DNA of 64,000 nucleotides, from positions 1,984,001 through 2,048,000 of the forward strand of contig JANVFP010000003.1 of assembly GCA_027919835.1 (NCBI GenBank). The letters are read 5' to 3'. Source of the DNA: Lentinula raphanica (Eukaryota > Basidiomycota > Agaricomycetes > Agaricales > Omphalotaceae). Of this stretch, positions 10,180-20,762 are shown in pieces. Position numbers and translations under genes: made by a program. The notes under the pieces were generated by a model. It saw only the letters and a program-made list of their open reading frames with translations. It was not told the DNA's origin and ran no database searches. The first letter of the stretch is position 1. Every line of letters starts with the position of its first letter.

Positions 10180-10736
10180 CACTGCGGGGATGAGCCCGTA
10201 TTCTCGTCCCGAGAAGCGTGTGATTATGCTGAGAAAATGTACAAAATTCCACTGATTGTGACAAGTAGAATATTTTAAAAAATGCCAGAATAGCCAGTAG
10301 AGCAATTAGCTAAGAAAAATCTGGGAATATTTCAAATATTCCACAATTTATCCCATCTTGATAATTAAAAATTTTGCTCAAATATTCACTATGGGAATGT
10401 GTCACAATATTCTCCCAATAATGTCCCCCAGTATATGGGGTATTCAGGATATTCTCACACAGGCTATCCTGGATTGACCATATTTGATGGGAGAATATTG
10501 GGAGAATATTGTGACACATTCCCATAATGAATATTTGAGGAAAATTTTCAATTATGAACGTGGGATTAAATGTAGACTATTTGGAATATTCCCCAACTTT
10601 TCTCAGATAATTGTCCTGCCAGCTATTCTGACATTTTTTAAAATATTCTACTTGTCACAATCAGTAGAAATTTGTACATTTTTCCGGCATAATCACACAC
10701 TTTTCGGGACGAGAATACGGGCTCATCCCCGCAGTG
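10180..10736. mobile_element. Palindromic MITE with TTA target duplication
   Basis: The element starts CACTGCGGGGATGAGCCCGT and ends in its inverse. The two arms pair over almost their entire length (about 270 bp each), so the single strand would fold into one long hairpin. Flanked by TTA on both sides (10177-10179 and 10737-10739). A 3-bp TTA duplication fits PIF/Harbinger, whereas the CACTG ends recall CACTA elements. No coding capacity. Confidence 0.8.
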
Positions 10737-10948
10737 TTAATATGGTGCGGTTCACTTAGAGACCGCTAATTTGTTGCAAAATAAATCTAATATTTGAAAA
10801 AAAAGATTTTTTAATTCCCTTTGGCCAATCGACTCCTTTTAATCATCAGAATAGATTCCCAAGACCGTTTGTTGATATCTTAAAAACTGAGTGAGATATA
10901 AATTTTTGGCACCTTCAATTTGGCGCGAGTACAAAAAATATTACTACG

Positions 10949-11557
10949 CTAATCGAAAGCTCTAGCTACAGCCTCCGGGTTGCATCGGTGAGATGAGTAT
11001 TTACGAGAGCTGAACTGCTGTACTTGTAATTGAGCTGATTGTACATCCATACCACTGCGGTAAGCATTCATCCATTGTTGCATGCAATGTTCCCATTTCT
11101 GGATTGTTTCAACGGTAACAGATACCAAAGCCTTCGGCATATTTTCCTGCAAAGTTGCAAATGTAATAGTCACAATTTCCACGAAGATATAGTTTTACTG
11201 CTCCCCAGTAATACTCAATGAAGTTGAGTTCGCAGTGGAATTTTGGAAGGAATATGCACAGATGACCCGCCGATTCAATAACCTCTTGCACGAGTGACCT
11301 CTGAGCAAGAAAGTCTGGCTGGTTCTCCAATATTTTTTTACAGCAACACCGGTCTGACTTGGGATCACATTTCTTGCATTTTCCACAAAGGGCGTTGACT
11401 CCAGTGATCCCGCGCTTACGCAAAACCTGCTTGATACCTTTTGGCTGAGAGCTCGGGAAGCTGCCTCAGTCTGAACTTTTTTCTTTTGTCCCATAGACAG
11501 TGGATTGAGTTCAATTTTTACTATAGCTACTTGTGTATCTAGAGCATGAATGATAAA
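10949..11557 (-). pseudogene. Truncated mariner-type DDE transposase remnant
   Basis: Fragments in shifted frames read like the C-terminal half of a fungal DDE transposase: CIFLPKFHCELNFIEYYWG (the catalytic ELNFIE block), ENMPKALVSV..IQKWEHCMQQW, AYRSG and FSSRKYSSHR. The frame changes at least twice (around 11110-11180 and 11400), and the 5' end is lost where the Ngaro element begins at 11558. Not functional. It supports the mariner reading of 10743-20089. Confidence 0.7.
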
Positions 11558-13812
11558 TCGACATGAAGGCGGATTCCAAGGGTAGGGAGCCTTTCTGCAG
11601 GCCTCTGCAAACAACAGATCATCTCCCAGTAATTATAGTGCACTATTCATCACAACAGGTATGTACAGGAAGGTCTTCACCTTCATCATACCTAATGTGT
11701 ACATGAATACACTTAATTGCTGGCCACCCTCAAGTGCTCTTGCCACTATACTGTGTACGCATACAGAGCTCTATTGTCCCTACAAGTTGTCCACTATAAC
11801 CCTATGATGATACTCACTCTGTGTTGAGTTATTCATATTTTTTCAGAATGCTTTAATAAAGTTTTTGAAATATTTTCTATTCTACACAAAGCATTCCTGG
11901 ACCAAACCTATAGGTGTCTTAGATGAAAATATACAGTTTGATGTCCTCTTCAAGATGCAAATAATTTTGAAGGCATTTGGTCTAGTGGTTCTCCTGCAAT
12001 CCTCATTTTAAAATGCACACTCAAAACACATCAGCAAAAATGTTCTGTGCTCAGGGCTACCCAACGTAGATCTCAAAGAATTCCAGGTTGCCTGGGGTCT
12101 CTAGAGTCTTCAGTGTCTTTGGTGTCTCCTGAGACACCCCCCAAAACCTAAAGCCTTCAGAGTTCCTTGAATGTCTTTCAAAATCTCTGAATTTCTTTGG
12201 ATATCTTTGAATATCTTTGAATATCTTTAGAAATCTTTGAATATCTCTGAGAATCTCTGAGAGTCTTCCAGAGATATTTAGATATCTTTCAAAGATTTTC
12301 CAAAGCTCTTTAATGAGTTCAAATGATTCAAAAACTTATTCAATCACTTTTACTTCATCATATGATACTCTATCTATTGCTCTTATATTGACTATATCTA
12401 CTAACACCCATATATTATGATATACTGTATTTGAGCTTGATAACTATTAATTTCGGAACACATTCTGATCATATGTATCATAATATATTATTACAACCAT
12501 TATATATGTGTAATATTAACAAATATAATAGATAACAATGTATATAGTATATGTTATTATAGCTATATTCAGATTTTGACCTGGTGAAGTTCTTTTTGAT
12601 TGTACACAGTCAACGGTGGCAGGTCATGTGACCACCTATATTATTGACAACTGTGAGTTATAATATTTTAACTGATATCTACACTGTATTACTACACTAT
12701 ACTATTTTCTAGATATTAAGATGCAATAGTATCTTATTTCATATTCAATATCTCAAATTTCAAATTTTTGAAAACACTCAAAGTCTTCAGAGAAGCTCAA
12801 ATATCTTTCAAAGATGTTCAAAGATATTCAAAGATATTCAAAGATCTTTCAAAAATATTCAGAGAACATGAAAAATCTCAAAAAATCTTTAGGATATTGG
12901 AAAAAACCTAGGCAGCTCAGAGTATCCAAGCTCTCTAGAGTATCTGAAGAGCTCAGGTTATTCCCAAAAACCTGGAGCATTTTGGGGATCTCTGAGTTAC
13001 CTTTGAACAACTCAGAAACAATTTTGAAAAATTTCAAGGAAACCAAATTTTGAGCCCTTTTCCCAAAGAGTTCTGAGAGTCTAGATACTTTAAACTATTT
13101 GAAAGACTTTAGACTTTTGGGGGAATCTCTGGTGTCTTTGAAAGACCTCTGGTCAGGGGTATTTTTCCTGATGCACTTGTGTGTTATTTCATTCCCAGAG
13201 CCTCTATATCACTTAGCACCATGCCTAGACTCATCACATAGATTCCTGGACATATTTCGGACATTTCCAGCGCTTATAGGGTGCCTGGATCATCAGCTGA
13301 TAGCTGTACATGATCCCATCTTCACATGCATCAGGCAATTGATCATGGGGCTGTTTTAAATTGATGTGGCTGTTACAGGTGCCAGAGATCTGAGCAGAGG
13401 CCTGTAAAAGCGAGTTGAAACATCAATTTTTGATCTTCCATTCTTCCTTTCCTTCCCCCACCATCTCTGACCTGGGTGAGGCTGCCTGCATGTTCCCTAG
13501 CTCTTTCTGAGCTCTGATTTCACTGTCCAGCACATTCCTACATCTGTACAGACTACAGGCCTTCCAGAGGTGTCTCAGATACAGGAATCTGGTATGAAAT
13601 TTCGCATTTTTCACCATCAAGACACTGAACAGATACCAAAGTACATCCAGACAGATCTAAGGTGATCAGACACTCTAGGAGTTGATTCCTTTGTTAGATC
13701 TTGGGTTTTTGGTGTCTCAGTGCGCTCTGATCATGTCTGATAAGCCTCTACATAGTACTGACTCTTATCTACATAGATCTAACCTTGATCTGCCTGTTTT
13801 TTCTTCAATCTC
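11558..13812 (+). repeat. Ngaro terminal repeat A1, interrupted
   Basis: Begins TCGACATGAAGGCGG and matches A2 (18677-19787) closely up to about 13812, apart from the insertion 12029-13173 that A2 lacks. Without the insert it is about 1.1 kb. Confidence 0.8.
12029..13173. mobile_element. CATCAG-family element E1 (1.1 kb, non-coding)
   Basis: Starts CATCAGCAAAAATG and ends ATTTTTCCTGATG, flanked by CA on each side (12027-12028 and 13174-13175). A2 gives the empty site: the flanks join there as CAAAACACTTGTG. Near the left end there are 12-bp repeats of an AATATCTTTGAA type, mirrored near the right end. The centre is AT-rich with no recognisable gene. An ACACCCCCCAAAACC block lies about 110 bp inside the left end. 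Confidence 0.85.
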
Positions 13813-13851
13813 CTGCTCTCTCTGAGCACCATCTTCATCTCAACAATCTAT

Positions 13852-15618
13852 ATGGCTCCTCATTACTCTGAATCATCAGATCCTCATGTTTTCCATGCTT
13901 CTACACCCTCCAAGTCAAAATCTAGTCAGATCCAGCATGATCAGACCTCATCCAAGCCATTTCAACACATCAATTTTGCTCAAACTCTTCCCAAACTTTC
14001 ATCCAGCAAGACCAGAGCTAATCAGACTGCATCCCAGGCCTCTAGACCACTCATTCTTGATCATGTTCTTCTCAATCCTTCATCTGACCAGATCAGGCCA
14101 GACCAGGCCAGATCAAAGTCACTCTCTTCTTCTCTCAAGTCCTCTAACAAGCATTCTGACTCCCAGATCACATCCAGCTTACCTTCCCAGTATTCCAAGG
14201 GCTCCTCTAGCTCCTCTAGGCAGTCAGAAACCCATGTTCACTTCAGGTCTGTTTCTCCTCACTCCCAGAATGTTCCATCCTCCTCTGCTGCTCCTCACTT
14301 GTCACCCTCTCTCTCCCTTGCTGACAGGCTCTCTGATGACCCTGTGCAGGCTCTGGAGTTTGAGACAGTTGGTGAACAAGCCAGGGCTCTTCAGGAGGTT
14401 GTTGAACAGTTCAGAAATGAGGAGATCAATGCTATGGATGCCTTTAGGGCTGTTAGAGATCTCTCTTTCAATGATGCTGTTATATCCCAAGACTATGTGT
14501 CTCAGATCATGGATATCCAGAGAGAGACTAATAAGTTTAAGAGAGATCAGAGAGCTAAGGTCAAAGGGAAGAAGACTGCTGTCTCAGCAGATCAGAATGA
14601 TGTCTCTCATGAAGAAGCTGTCAATGAAGCTGCCTGGGCTAGCATGCAGACTCAGATTCAGGATCTGGATGATGAGCAAGCCCAGCTTGAATCTGGTGCT
14701 TCTCCTCAAGATCCAGAGCCTATTCTACAGGCTGGGAGAGATGCCTTGGCTAGACTTTTTGCCTCTCCTGTCAAACCTGCTTCAACTGCTTCAATGCTTC
14801 CTGCTGCACTTCTTGAAGCTGCTCCTCACTTGGCACATCTATCAGGCCCCTCATCTCTTCCTGCTCATGTGCAGAAAACTTGGGAACTCAAAAACCTCTT
14901 TGCTGCTGAAAGCAATCTTGACCCAGTTGTATCTCTACTTGCTGCTCAACCTTTCTCTGATCCTCTCCCTGTCTCTTTGCTTCGCCTCATTGTCAAGGAT
15001 CGCTTTGTAGACTTTGATAAAGTCTATGCTGCACTGGTCAGCTTTTCCTCATCTACCTATGATGATAGCAGAGATTTTGGGTCAGAATACAAGCTGGTTC
15101 GTAAGGATCAAGTTCTCAAGTCTATGCCTGTCACTTCTGAGTCTCAATGGCTCCGAGTTTTTGATGCATGGACTGCTCCTTTGCTCAAGGTTTATCCACA
15201 TCGCAAAGATGAGCTGGAGACATACAAAGCACAAATTATGGAGTATTTCAGATCCTCACCTTATGATCCATCTGTGGCTATCAGGGTTGGTAAAGAAGCT
15301 AGGCAGAAAGCTGCCAACACTCCATTTGACCTGGGCAATCCAGAGAGCTTCCACACTCTTCTTCTCAAAGAGTTGTTATCTGCTAGAAAGAGGCCTTCTG
15401 GTGGTAGCCAATCTTCTTCCTCATCCAGCTCAAAGCGTCGTGACACACCTTGCATCCTTTGGAATGAGAAGAGGTGTTCAGAGCCCTGTCCTAATAACAG
15501 GAAGCATGGCTACTGCAGTGAGTGTGGAGAACAGCACAGAGCCATTGACAATCAGTCCTGCTATGACCAGCTCCAGAAGCGTCGCAGAGAGAGTAGAAAG
15601 CGCTCTTCAAGGGCCTAA
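13852..15618 (+). CDS. Ngaro Gag-like protein
   Basis: 588 residues starting at an ATG just after A1. The N-terminal 170 residues are Ser/Gln-rich and low in complexity. The middle is helical (EQARALQEVVEQFRNEEINA), and a conserved block covers about residues 330-520. The C-terminus has a Cys/His cluster (CILWNEKRC..C..YCSECGEQH) and a basic Arg/Lys tail, fitting an RNA-binding Gag. Paralogous copies occur at 56654-58862 and 62750-63430. CpG is nearly absent: I count one within 14401-15000. Overlaps the pol frame at its 3' end. Confidence 0.8.
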   Translation: MAPHYSESSDPHVFHASTPSKSKSSQIQHDQTSSKPFQHINFAQTLPKLSSSKTRANQTASQASRPLILDHVLLNPSSDQIRPDQARSKSLSSSLKSSNKHSDSQITSSLPSQYSKGSSSSSRQSETHVHFRSVSPHSQNVPSSSAAPHLSPSLSLADRLSDDPVQALEFETVGEQARALQEVVEQFRNEEINAMDAFRAVRDLSFNDAVISQDYVSQIMDIQRETNKFKRDQRAKVKGKKTAVSADQNDVSHEEAVNEAAWASMQTQIQDLDDEQAQLESGASPQDPEPILQAGRDALARLFASPVKPASTASMLPAALLEAAPHLAHLSGPSSLPAHVQKTWELKNLFAAESNLDPVVSLLAAQPFSDPLPVSLLRLIVKDRFVDFDKVYAALVSFSSSTYDDSRDFGSEYKLVRKDQVLKSMPVTSESQWLRVFDAWTAPLLKVYPHRKDELETYKAQIMEYFRSSPYDPSVAIRVGKEARQKAANTPFDLGNPESFHTLLLKELLSARKRPSGGSQSSSSSSSKRRDTPCILWNEKRCSEPCPNNRKHGYCSECGEQHRAIDNQSCYDQLQKRRRESRKRSSRA

Positions 15619-17476
15619 ATCTCTGGCTGGTACAAAGCATTTATTGGATACATCTGAATCTACTTCTAATCCACGTTTTAGACGTGGTTATTTATGGTCT
15701 TCTACTAGTTCTTCTTGTAACATCATTCCTCCCAGTATCACATCTACTATGACTGCACCTCCTCTACCTTCACCTCCTGAACATCTCTTGAATAATCCCC
15801 AAATTTTTGCTACTCTACAATCTATGTCTGGTTACATCAAAGTTGAAACTCCATTCAATGTGGATCGTTTGGAACTCCTCTTATCTTCTCATCCTAACCA
15901 ACCTTTTGTTGCTTCTGTTATTCGTTCATTGAGAGAAGGGTTCTGGCCTTTCTATGAAGCAGAGTGGGAAGAGGAATGCAAACAAAAAGTTGATAACTAT
16001 GTGACTGAACCAGTAGACATTGCAGCACTTAGAGCTCACAGAGATCAGGAGGTAGCTGCTGGAAGGTGGTCAGAAGCACTACCAGAAGATTTTGTACTAT
16101 TGCCTGGCATGAAGGTTTCCCCTATGTTTGTAGTCTGGCAGAAGGGGAAAGCTAGAGTTGTCATGGATCAAACTGCATCAGGTCTCAATGATGGTATTCC
16201 TAGAGAGGAGGCCAAAGTGAAATATGATAATATGCACACCTTTGGTCAGGTGCTCAATGATGTTATCAAAGAGCACCCTAATGAGGAGCTTGTGCTATTC
16301 AAGAGTGATGTGGCTAAAGCCTTCCTCAATCTCCCTGCTCATCCTCTCTGGCAACTTTGTCAAGTTGTTTCTGTTGATGGAAGATTTCACATTGTTAGGA
16401 GACTGGTCTTTGGGACTAGAACCTCTCCTCGCTGTTGGTGCTCTGTGTCTGCACTGCTCTGTTGGTTTGGGTCTGAGAAGCTAGGAATACCTAATCTACA
16501 TGTTTACATGGATGACTTCTTTGGCTGGGACTTCAAGAGGAATCTAATCACCTTTCATGGCAAGAAATATCCCAAGAGACAAGTACAGCTTCTAGTCTTT
16601 TGGGACATGATTGATTGCCCTTATGAAGATAGAAAACAAGACTGGGGAGTCTGGCTTTTGATCATAGGCTTCTTAACAGATATTATGAAAGGCTCCATCT
16701 CTTTGACTCAGGAATCCATAGATGGACTTGTAGAAGCTATTCATACATTCCTCTCATCTCCCAATCGCAAAGCTGCACTCAGAGACTGGCAGCACCTCAC
16801 AGGTTCTCTAAACTGGTCACTTAATGTTCTTCCATGGGCAAGACCTGCTCTTACAGAAATGTATCGCAAAATGAGTGGAAAGACACTTCAATTTCGTCAC
16901 ATCCCTATCAATGGTGAAGTGCATAGAGACCTGACCTGGTTCTCTGATATGCTCAAGTCTGCCATTGGGATACGATTTGTAGATGCCCAAGCATGGAGTG
17001 ATAGTGAAGCAGACTTTGTGAGCTGGACTGATGCAAGCAACATAGGCCTATCCTTTGTCTATGCTAGTAATGGCTTTTGTTATCAGGTGCATCCAACTCC
17101 TGGCAGCCCCATTGTAGACATCTTCTTCAGAGAGCTGCTAGCTATTTTATCTGGCCTACATCACATTGCTTCCAAGCCTAGTCCACCCAAGAGAGCCCTA
17201 TTCTTCTCTGATAGTTTGGACTCTGTCCAAGTTCTCAGTTCTCTTGCAGTCAAAGAATCATCACATAACTCCATCCTCCTTGCTATTGCAGGTATAGTTC
17301 TCAAAACTGGTATTGACATCAGAGTTCGTCATATTCCTGGCAAAGACAATATTAAGGCAGATCTTCTGTCTAGACTTTTACTGGATGACTTCAAGCTCCA
17401 GTTTCCCTCCTACCGCGTCCACACTTTTGAGCCTCCAAGAGAGCTACTGCCGGCGCGATGGAGAGAGTCCTTTTAG
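15506..17476 (+). CDS. Ngaro reverse transcriptase-RNase H
   Basis: Lies in another frame that is open well before the gag stop. The start given is an internal ATG overlapping gag, and a frameshift from gag is also possible. RT motifs: KARVVMDQTASGLND, the palm Asp in FKSDVAKAFLNLP, GTRTSPRCW, and the catalytic YMDD box at 16505-16516. RNase H follows with Asp in WTDASN, Glu in FRELLAIL, Asp in FFSDSLDS and HIPGKDNIKADLLSRL. There is no protease or integrase. The stop overlaps the recombinase start by 19 bases, suggesting coupled translation. Confidence 0.88.
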   Translation: MATAVSVENSTEPLTISPAMTSSRSVAERVESALQGPKSLAGTKHLLDTSESTSNPRFRRGYLWSSTSSSCNIIPPSITSTMTAPPLPSPPEHLLNNPQIFATLQSMSGYIKVETPFNVDRLELLLSSHPNQPFVASVIRSLREGFWPFYEAEWEEECKQKVDNYVTEPVDIAALRAHRDQEVAAGRWSEALPEDFVLLPGMKVSPMFVVWQKGKARVVMDQTASGLNDGIPREEAKVKYDNMHTFGQVLNDVIKEHPNEELVLFKSDVAKAFLNLPAHPLWQLCQVVSVDGRFHIVRRLVFGTRTSPRCWCSVSALLCWFGSEKLGIPNLHVYMDDFFGWDFKRNLITFHGKKYPKRQVQLLVFWDMIDCPYEDRKQDWGVWLLIIGFLTDIMKGSISLTQESIDGLVEAIHTFLSSPNRKAALRDWQHLTGSLNWSLNVLPWARPALTEMYRKMSGKTLQFRHIPINGEVHRDLTWFSDMLKSAIGIRFVDAQAWSDSEADFVSWTDASNIGLSFVYASNGFCYQVHPTPGSPIVDIFFRELLAILSGLHHIASKPSPPKRALFFSDSLDSVQVLSSLAVKESSHNSILLAIAGIVLKTGIDIRVRHIPGKDNIKADLLSRLLLDDFKLQFPSYRVHTFEPPRELLPARWRESF

Positions 17477-18465
17477 AGGCCATGGGTGAGCAGAGGAAGA
17501 GACAAGGTCGCTCTGCTCACCCTCCTATGGACTTGAACAAGTTAGATGACTTGGTGTTATTCCTTCAAGCCCATGCCATTGAGAAGTCTACCAAACAGAA
17601 CTATACTACAGGTGCTAAAGATTATATCAGGTTCTGCACCTCTCATAATCTGGATCTGGATCCCACCCCATCCACACTCTCCAGATACATTGCCTACACA
17701 TCCAGACACATTGCCTCTGGACCCAAATATCTCTCTGGTGCTCGTCACTTTCTCAAACAACTCTATCCTCACTTTGATGAATCTCGTGCTCATCCTCTGG
17801 TTCAAGCTACAATCAGAGGCTCCAAGAAAGTTAGTGCTGATCCAGTCAAGAGGAAGCCTCCTCTTCAAATTTTTCATATCCAACTCTTCTATGACTCTCG
17901 TCATCTCTCCTATGATGATCTTCTGTTTGCTACTCTATTGAGTTGTGGCTTCTATGGTTGTCACCGCATTGGTGAACTCACTGTTCCTAATCAGTATGAC
18001 TTGCGTGACTGGCGTAAGGTGATCAAGCGTGCTTCTCTCAAGTTTGAGAATGGCAGAGCTGGTTATCATTTGTCTTATCACAAAAGTGATCCTTTCTATC
18101 ATGGAACTGATATTCTTCAAAGTCATCAAGCAGTGGCTAGTCCTGTGTCTCTACTGAAGGAATACTGTTCTATCAGAGACAAACTACATGGAGCCAGGCC
18201 TGCATTGTTCCTCTGTGAAGATGGGACACTCCCCACTAGATCCTGGTTTGAATCCAGGTTCTTTGCTTATGTTGGTAGGGAGTTTGGTGGACATTCACTA
18301 AGAGCTGGTGGTGCAACTTTTTATGCCAGACTTGGACTTTCAGAATCTGTGATAATGACTTTAGGACGTTGGTCTTCTTCAGCTTGGAAAATATATATCA
18401 GAGACAATCCTACAGTAAGGGCAGAATTACAGCTAGCTTCTCTCAAACAAGCCCAAAAATCTTGA
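17458..18465 (+). CDS. Ngaro tyrosine recombinase (integrase)
   Basis: 335 residues. The N-terminal half looks like a SAM-like core-binding domain (STKQNYTTGAKDYIRFC). The catalytic half carries Arg in CHRIGEL, the His-x-x-Arg box in GHSLRAGG, Trp in LGRWSS and the nucleophile Tyr in KIYIRDN. All residues needed for strand cleavage and rejoining are present. The enzyme is expected to insert circular cDNA without target duplication, which agrees with the junctions seen here. Confidence 0.88.
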   Translation: MERVLLEAMGEQRKRQGRSAHPPMDLNKLDDLVLFLQAHAIEKSTKQNYTTGAKDYIRFCTSHNLDLDPTPSTLSRYIAYTSRHIASGPKYLSGARHFLKQLYPHFDESRAHPLVQATIRGSKKVSADPVKRKPPLQIFHIQLFYDSRHLSYDDLLFATLLSCGFYGCHRIGELTVPNQYDLRDWRKVIKRASLKFENGRAGYHLSYHKSDPFYHGTDILQSHQAVASPVSLLKEYCSIRDKLHGARPALFLCEDGTLPTRSWFESRFFAYVGREFGGHSLRAGGATFYARLGLSESVIMTLGRWSSSAWKIYIRDNPTVRAELQLASLKQAQKS

Positions 18466-18583
18466 CACTGTACTATAGTACTTTTGTAACATCATCCTAT
18501 CTGATATACAACCATTTACCTCGCGTCTCATTCACATTTTCTTTCACCACCATCCACCCCTCAACAACATTTCATAGCAATTA

Positions 18584-19965
18584 TAGCCCTCCATGATCCG
18601 CTTTGAATGTTATGGGCTTTGGCCCAGTGTTGGCTAACTTTAACTTCCTGTCCCACCTGAGCGCAAAAGGCAGAGGTCGATATGAAGGCGGATTCCAAGG
18701 GTAGGGAGCCTTTCTGCAGGCCTCTGCAAACAACAGATCATCTCCCAGTAATTATAATGCACTATTCATCACAACAGGTATGTACATGAAGGTCTTCACC
18801 TTCATCATACCTAATGTGTACATGAATACACTTAATTGCTGGCCACCCTCAAGTGCTCTTGCCACTATACTGTGTACGCATACAGAGCTCTATTGTCCCT
18901 ACAAGTTGTCCACTATAACCCTATGATGATACTCACTCTGTGTTGAGTTATTCATATTTTTTCAGAATGCTTTAATAAAGTTTTTGAAATATTTTCTATT
19001 CTACACAAAGCATTCCTGGACCAAACCTATAGGTGTCTTAGATGAAAATATACAGTTTGATGTCCTCTTCAAGATGCAAATAATTTTGAAGGCATTTGGT
19101 CTAGTGGTTCTCCTGCAATCCTCATTTTAAAATGCACACTCAAAACACTTGTGTGTTATTTCATTCCCAGAGCCTCTACATCACTTAGCACCATGCCTAA
19201 ACTCATCACATAGATTCCTGGACATATTTCGGACATTTCCAGCGCTTATAGGGTGCCTGGATCATCAGCTGATAGCTGTACATGATCCCATCTTCACATG
19301 CATCAGGCAATTGATCATGGGGCTGTTTTAAATTGATGTGGCTGTTACAGGTGCCAGAGGTCTGAGCAGAGGCCTGTAAAAGCGAGTTGAAACATCAATT
19401 TTTGATCTCCCATTCTTCCTTTCCTTCCCCCACCATCTCTGACCTGGGTGAGGCTGCCTGCATGTTCCCTAGCTCTTTCTGAGCTCTGATTTCACTGTCC
19501 AGCACATTCCTACATCTGTACAGACTACAGGCCTTCCAGAGGTGTCTCAGATACAGGAATCTGGTATGAAATTTCGCATTTTTCACCATCAAGACACTGA
19601 ACAGATACCAAAGTACATCCAGACAGATCTAAGGTGATCAGACACTCTAGGAGTTGATTCCTTTGTTAGATCTTGGGTTTTTGGTGTCTCAGTGCGCTCT
19701 GATCATGTCTGATAAGCCTCTACATAGTACTGACTCTTATCTACATAGATCTAACCTTGATCTGCCTGTTTTTCTTCACCCTCCCTCCTCTCCCTCATAT
19801 CATGTATGTTCTCATTGTTTGTAAATATGTAGTTGTATGTAGCTACATCCTTACCTATCCTGTACCATTATGTAGCCCTCCATGATCCGCTTTGAATGTT
19901 ATGGGCTTTGGCCCAGTGTTGGCTAACTTTAACTTCCTGTCCCACCTGAGCGCAAAAGGCAGAGG
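18584..19965 (+). repeat. Ngaro 3' repeat block B1-A2-B2
   Basis: B1 is 18584-18676 and B2 19873-19965 (93 bp each, starting TAGCCCTCCATGATCCGC and ending CAAAAGGCAGAGG). A2 (18677-19787) repeats A1. Between A2 and B2 lie about 85 bp of unique sequence. The arrangement is a split direct repeat. Confidence 0.8.
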
Positions 19966-20091
19966 CTACTGGGGTGAACCCTCTTATAACCTAAATTCAG
20001 AGACCGAATCTGTCCTATATAAAAAAATTTTGGCCTTCGGCCAATTTGGCGCTTGCAAAAAAGTAGCGGTCTCTAAGTGAACCGCACCATA

Positions 20092-20762
20092 GAGAGAACA
20101 AGCAAGAGTAGCCTTTAAGTAATCTTTGTAGAAGACCCTAGTTGAAATCACATTCTGAATGCTTATTGAGGATGATACATGGAGTACCCATCTTGGTATG
20201 TAGTGGCCCAGTGCAAAATGAGTAGATTTATGAGAAACCATTTATTAATTATTCTTGAATCTCAATATACAAATCAACTTCTATCAGAGACACTGTAGTC
20301 ACGCTCGGGTAACCGGGCCCGTGCTCCAACGTCGATTGATGCTTACCAAACCGTCTTCGGGTCCAGACCCTGACGGCAGCTTTTGGCTATCGACCGGCGG
20401 CAATTGGATTTTCCACGCCGGGCGTTTTCTTTTTCTCTCTCTCTCATGACCTGATCTCACCGTTTTATTTATTTTCCTCTCTTTTGCCCCTGCGCGCGGG
20501 TCGCGCCCCTTGTTTCATTGCATATGCTTGTATTATAATGCCTAATGTCCATCTCAGAGCCTCGTGCTGCCCGATCGTCGCTGCTGCCGATGCAGTTTTG
20601 GGGTTCCTCGCCATTCTTTGGTCTTTTGCTGTCACTGGCCTCTCAACACTCCCTCCTCTCGTCGTCGCGTTCATCGCCGTTTTCTTGGGTGCTCTGTGTC
20701 TTGTCGTTCTCGATCATTTGGTTTCGCATGCTCAAGACCTTCACCGCTGGTTCTGCTTGGAC
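20092..20762. other. Intergenic stretch before Crypton-like unit
   Basis: No repeat end or RNA gene recognised. 20290-20760 is CpG-rich and pyrimidine-rich (CT runs near 20430), so it may hold the promoter of the gene starting at 20763. An open frame from 20484 runs into that gene but lacks any recognisable motif. Confidence 0.4.

Larger units (their letters stand above)
11558..19965 (+). mobile_element. Ngaro-type tyrosine-recombinase retrotransposon, full copy
   Basis: ORF order is gag (13852-15618), RT-RNase H (to 17476), tyrosine recombinase (17458-18465). The ends are split direct repeats: A1 at the left, then B1-A2-B2 at the right, the Ngaro layout. No methyltransferase ORF and no LTR, integrase or aspartic protease is seen. 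All three ORFs are open. There is no target duplication, as expected for tyrosine-recombinase integration. A 1.1-kb CATCAG element interrupts A1. Further copies lie at 54235-55452 and 56043-64000. Confidence 0.85.
10743..20089. mobile_element. Tc1/mariner-like element interrupted by an Ngaro retroelement
   Basis: The left end TGGTGCGGTTCACTTAGAGA is matched in inverse at the right end (..CTAAGTGAACCGCACCA at 20089). TA lies outside both ends (10741-10742 and 20090-20091). A degenerate transposase lies just inside the left end on the minus strand. Removing the 8.4-kb Ngaro insert leaves about 0.94 kb, so the transposase 5' part was already missing. Confidence 0.7.

Noticed and set aside
13886..15010. 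374-codon ORF overlapping gag in another frame (and 57682-58908)
   Set aside because: Leu-rich shadow of the gag frame; no conserved motif, whereas the gag frame keeps its Cys cluster.
11558..19965. Classification as a DIRS1-type element
   Set aside because: Terminal repeats are split direct repeats rather than inverted repeats with an internal complementary region, and no methyltransferase is present, so Ngaro fits better.
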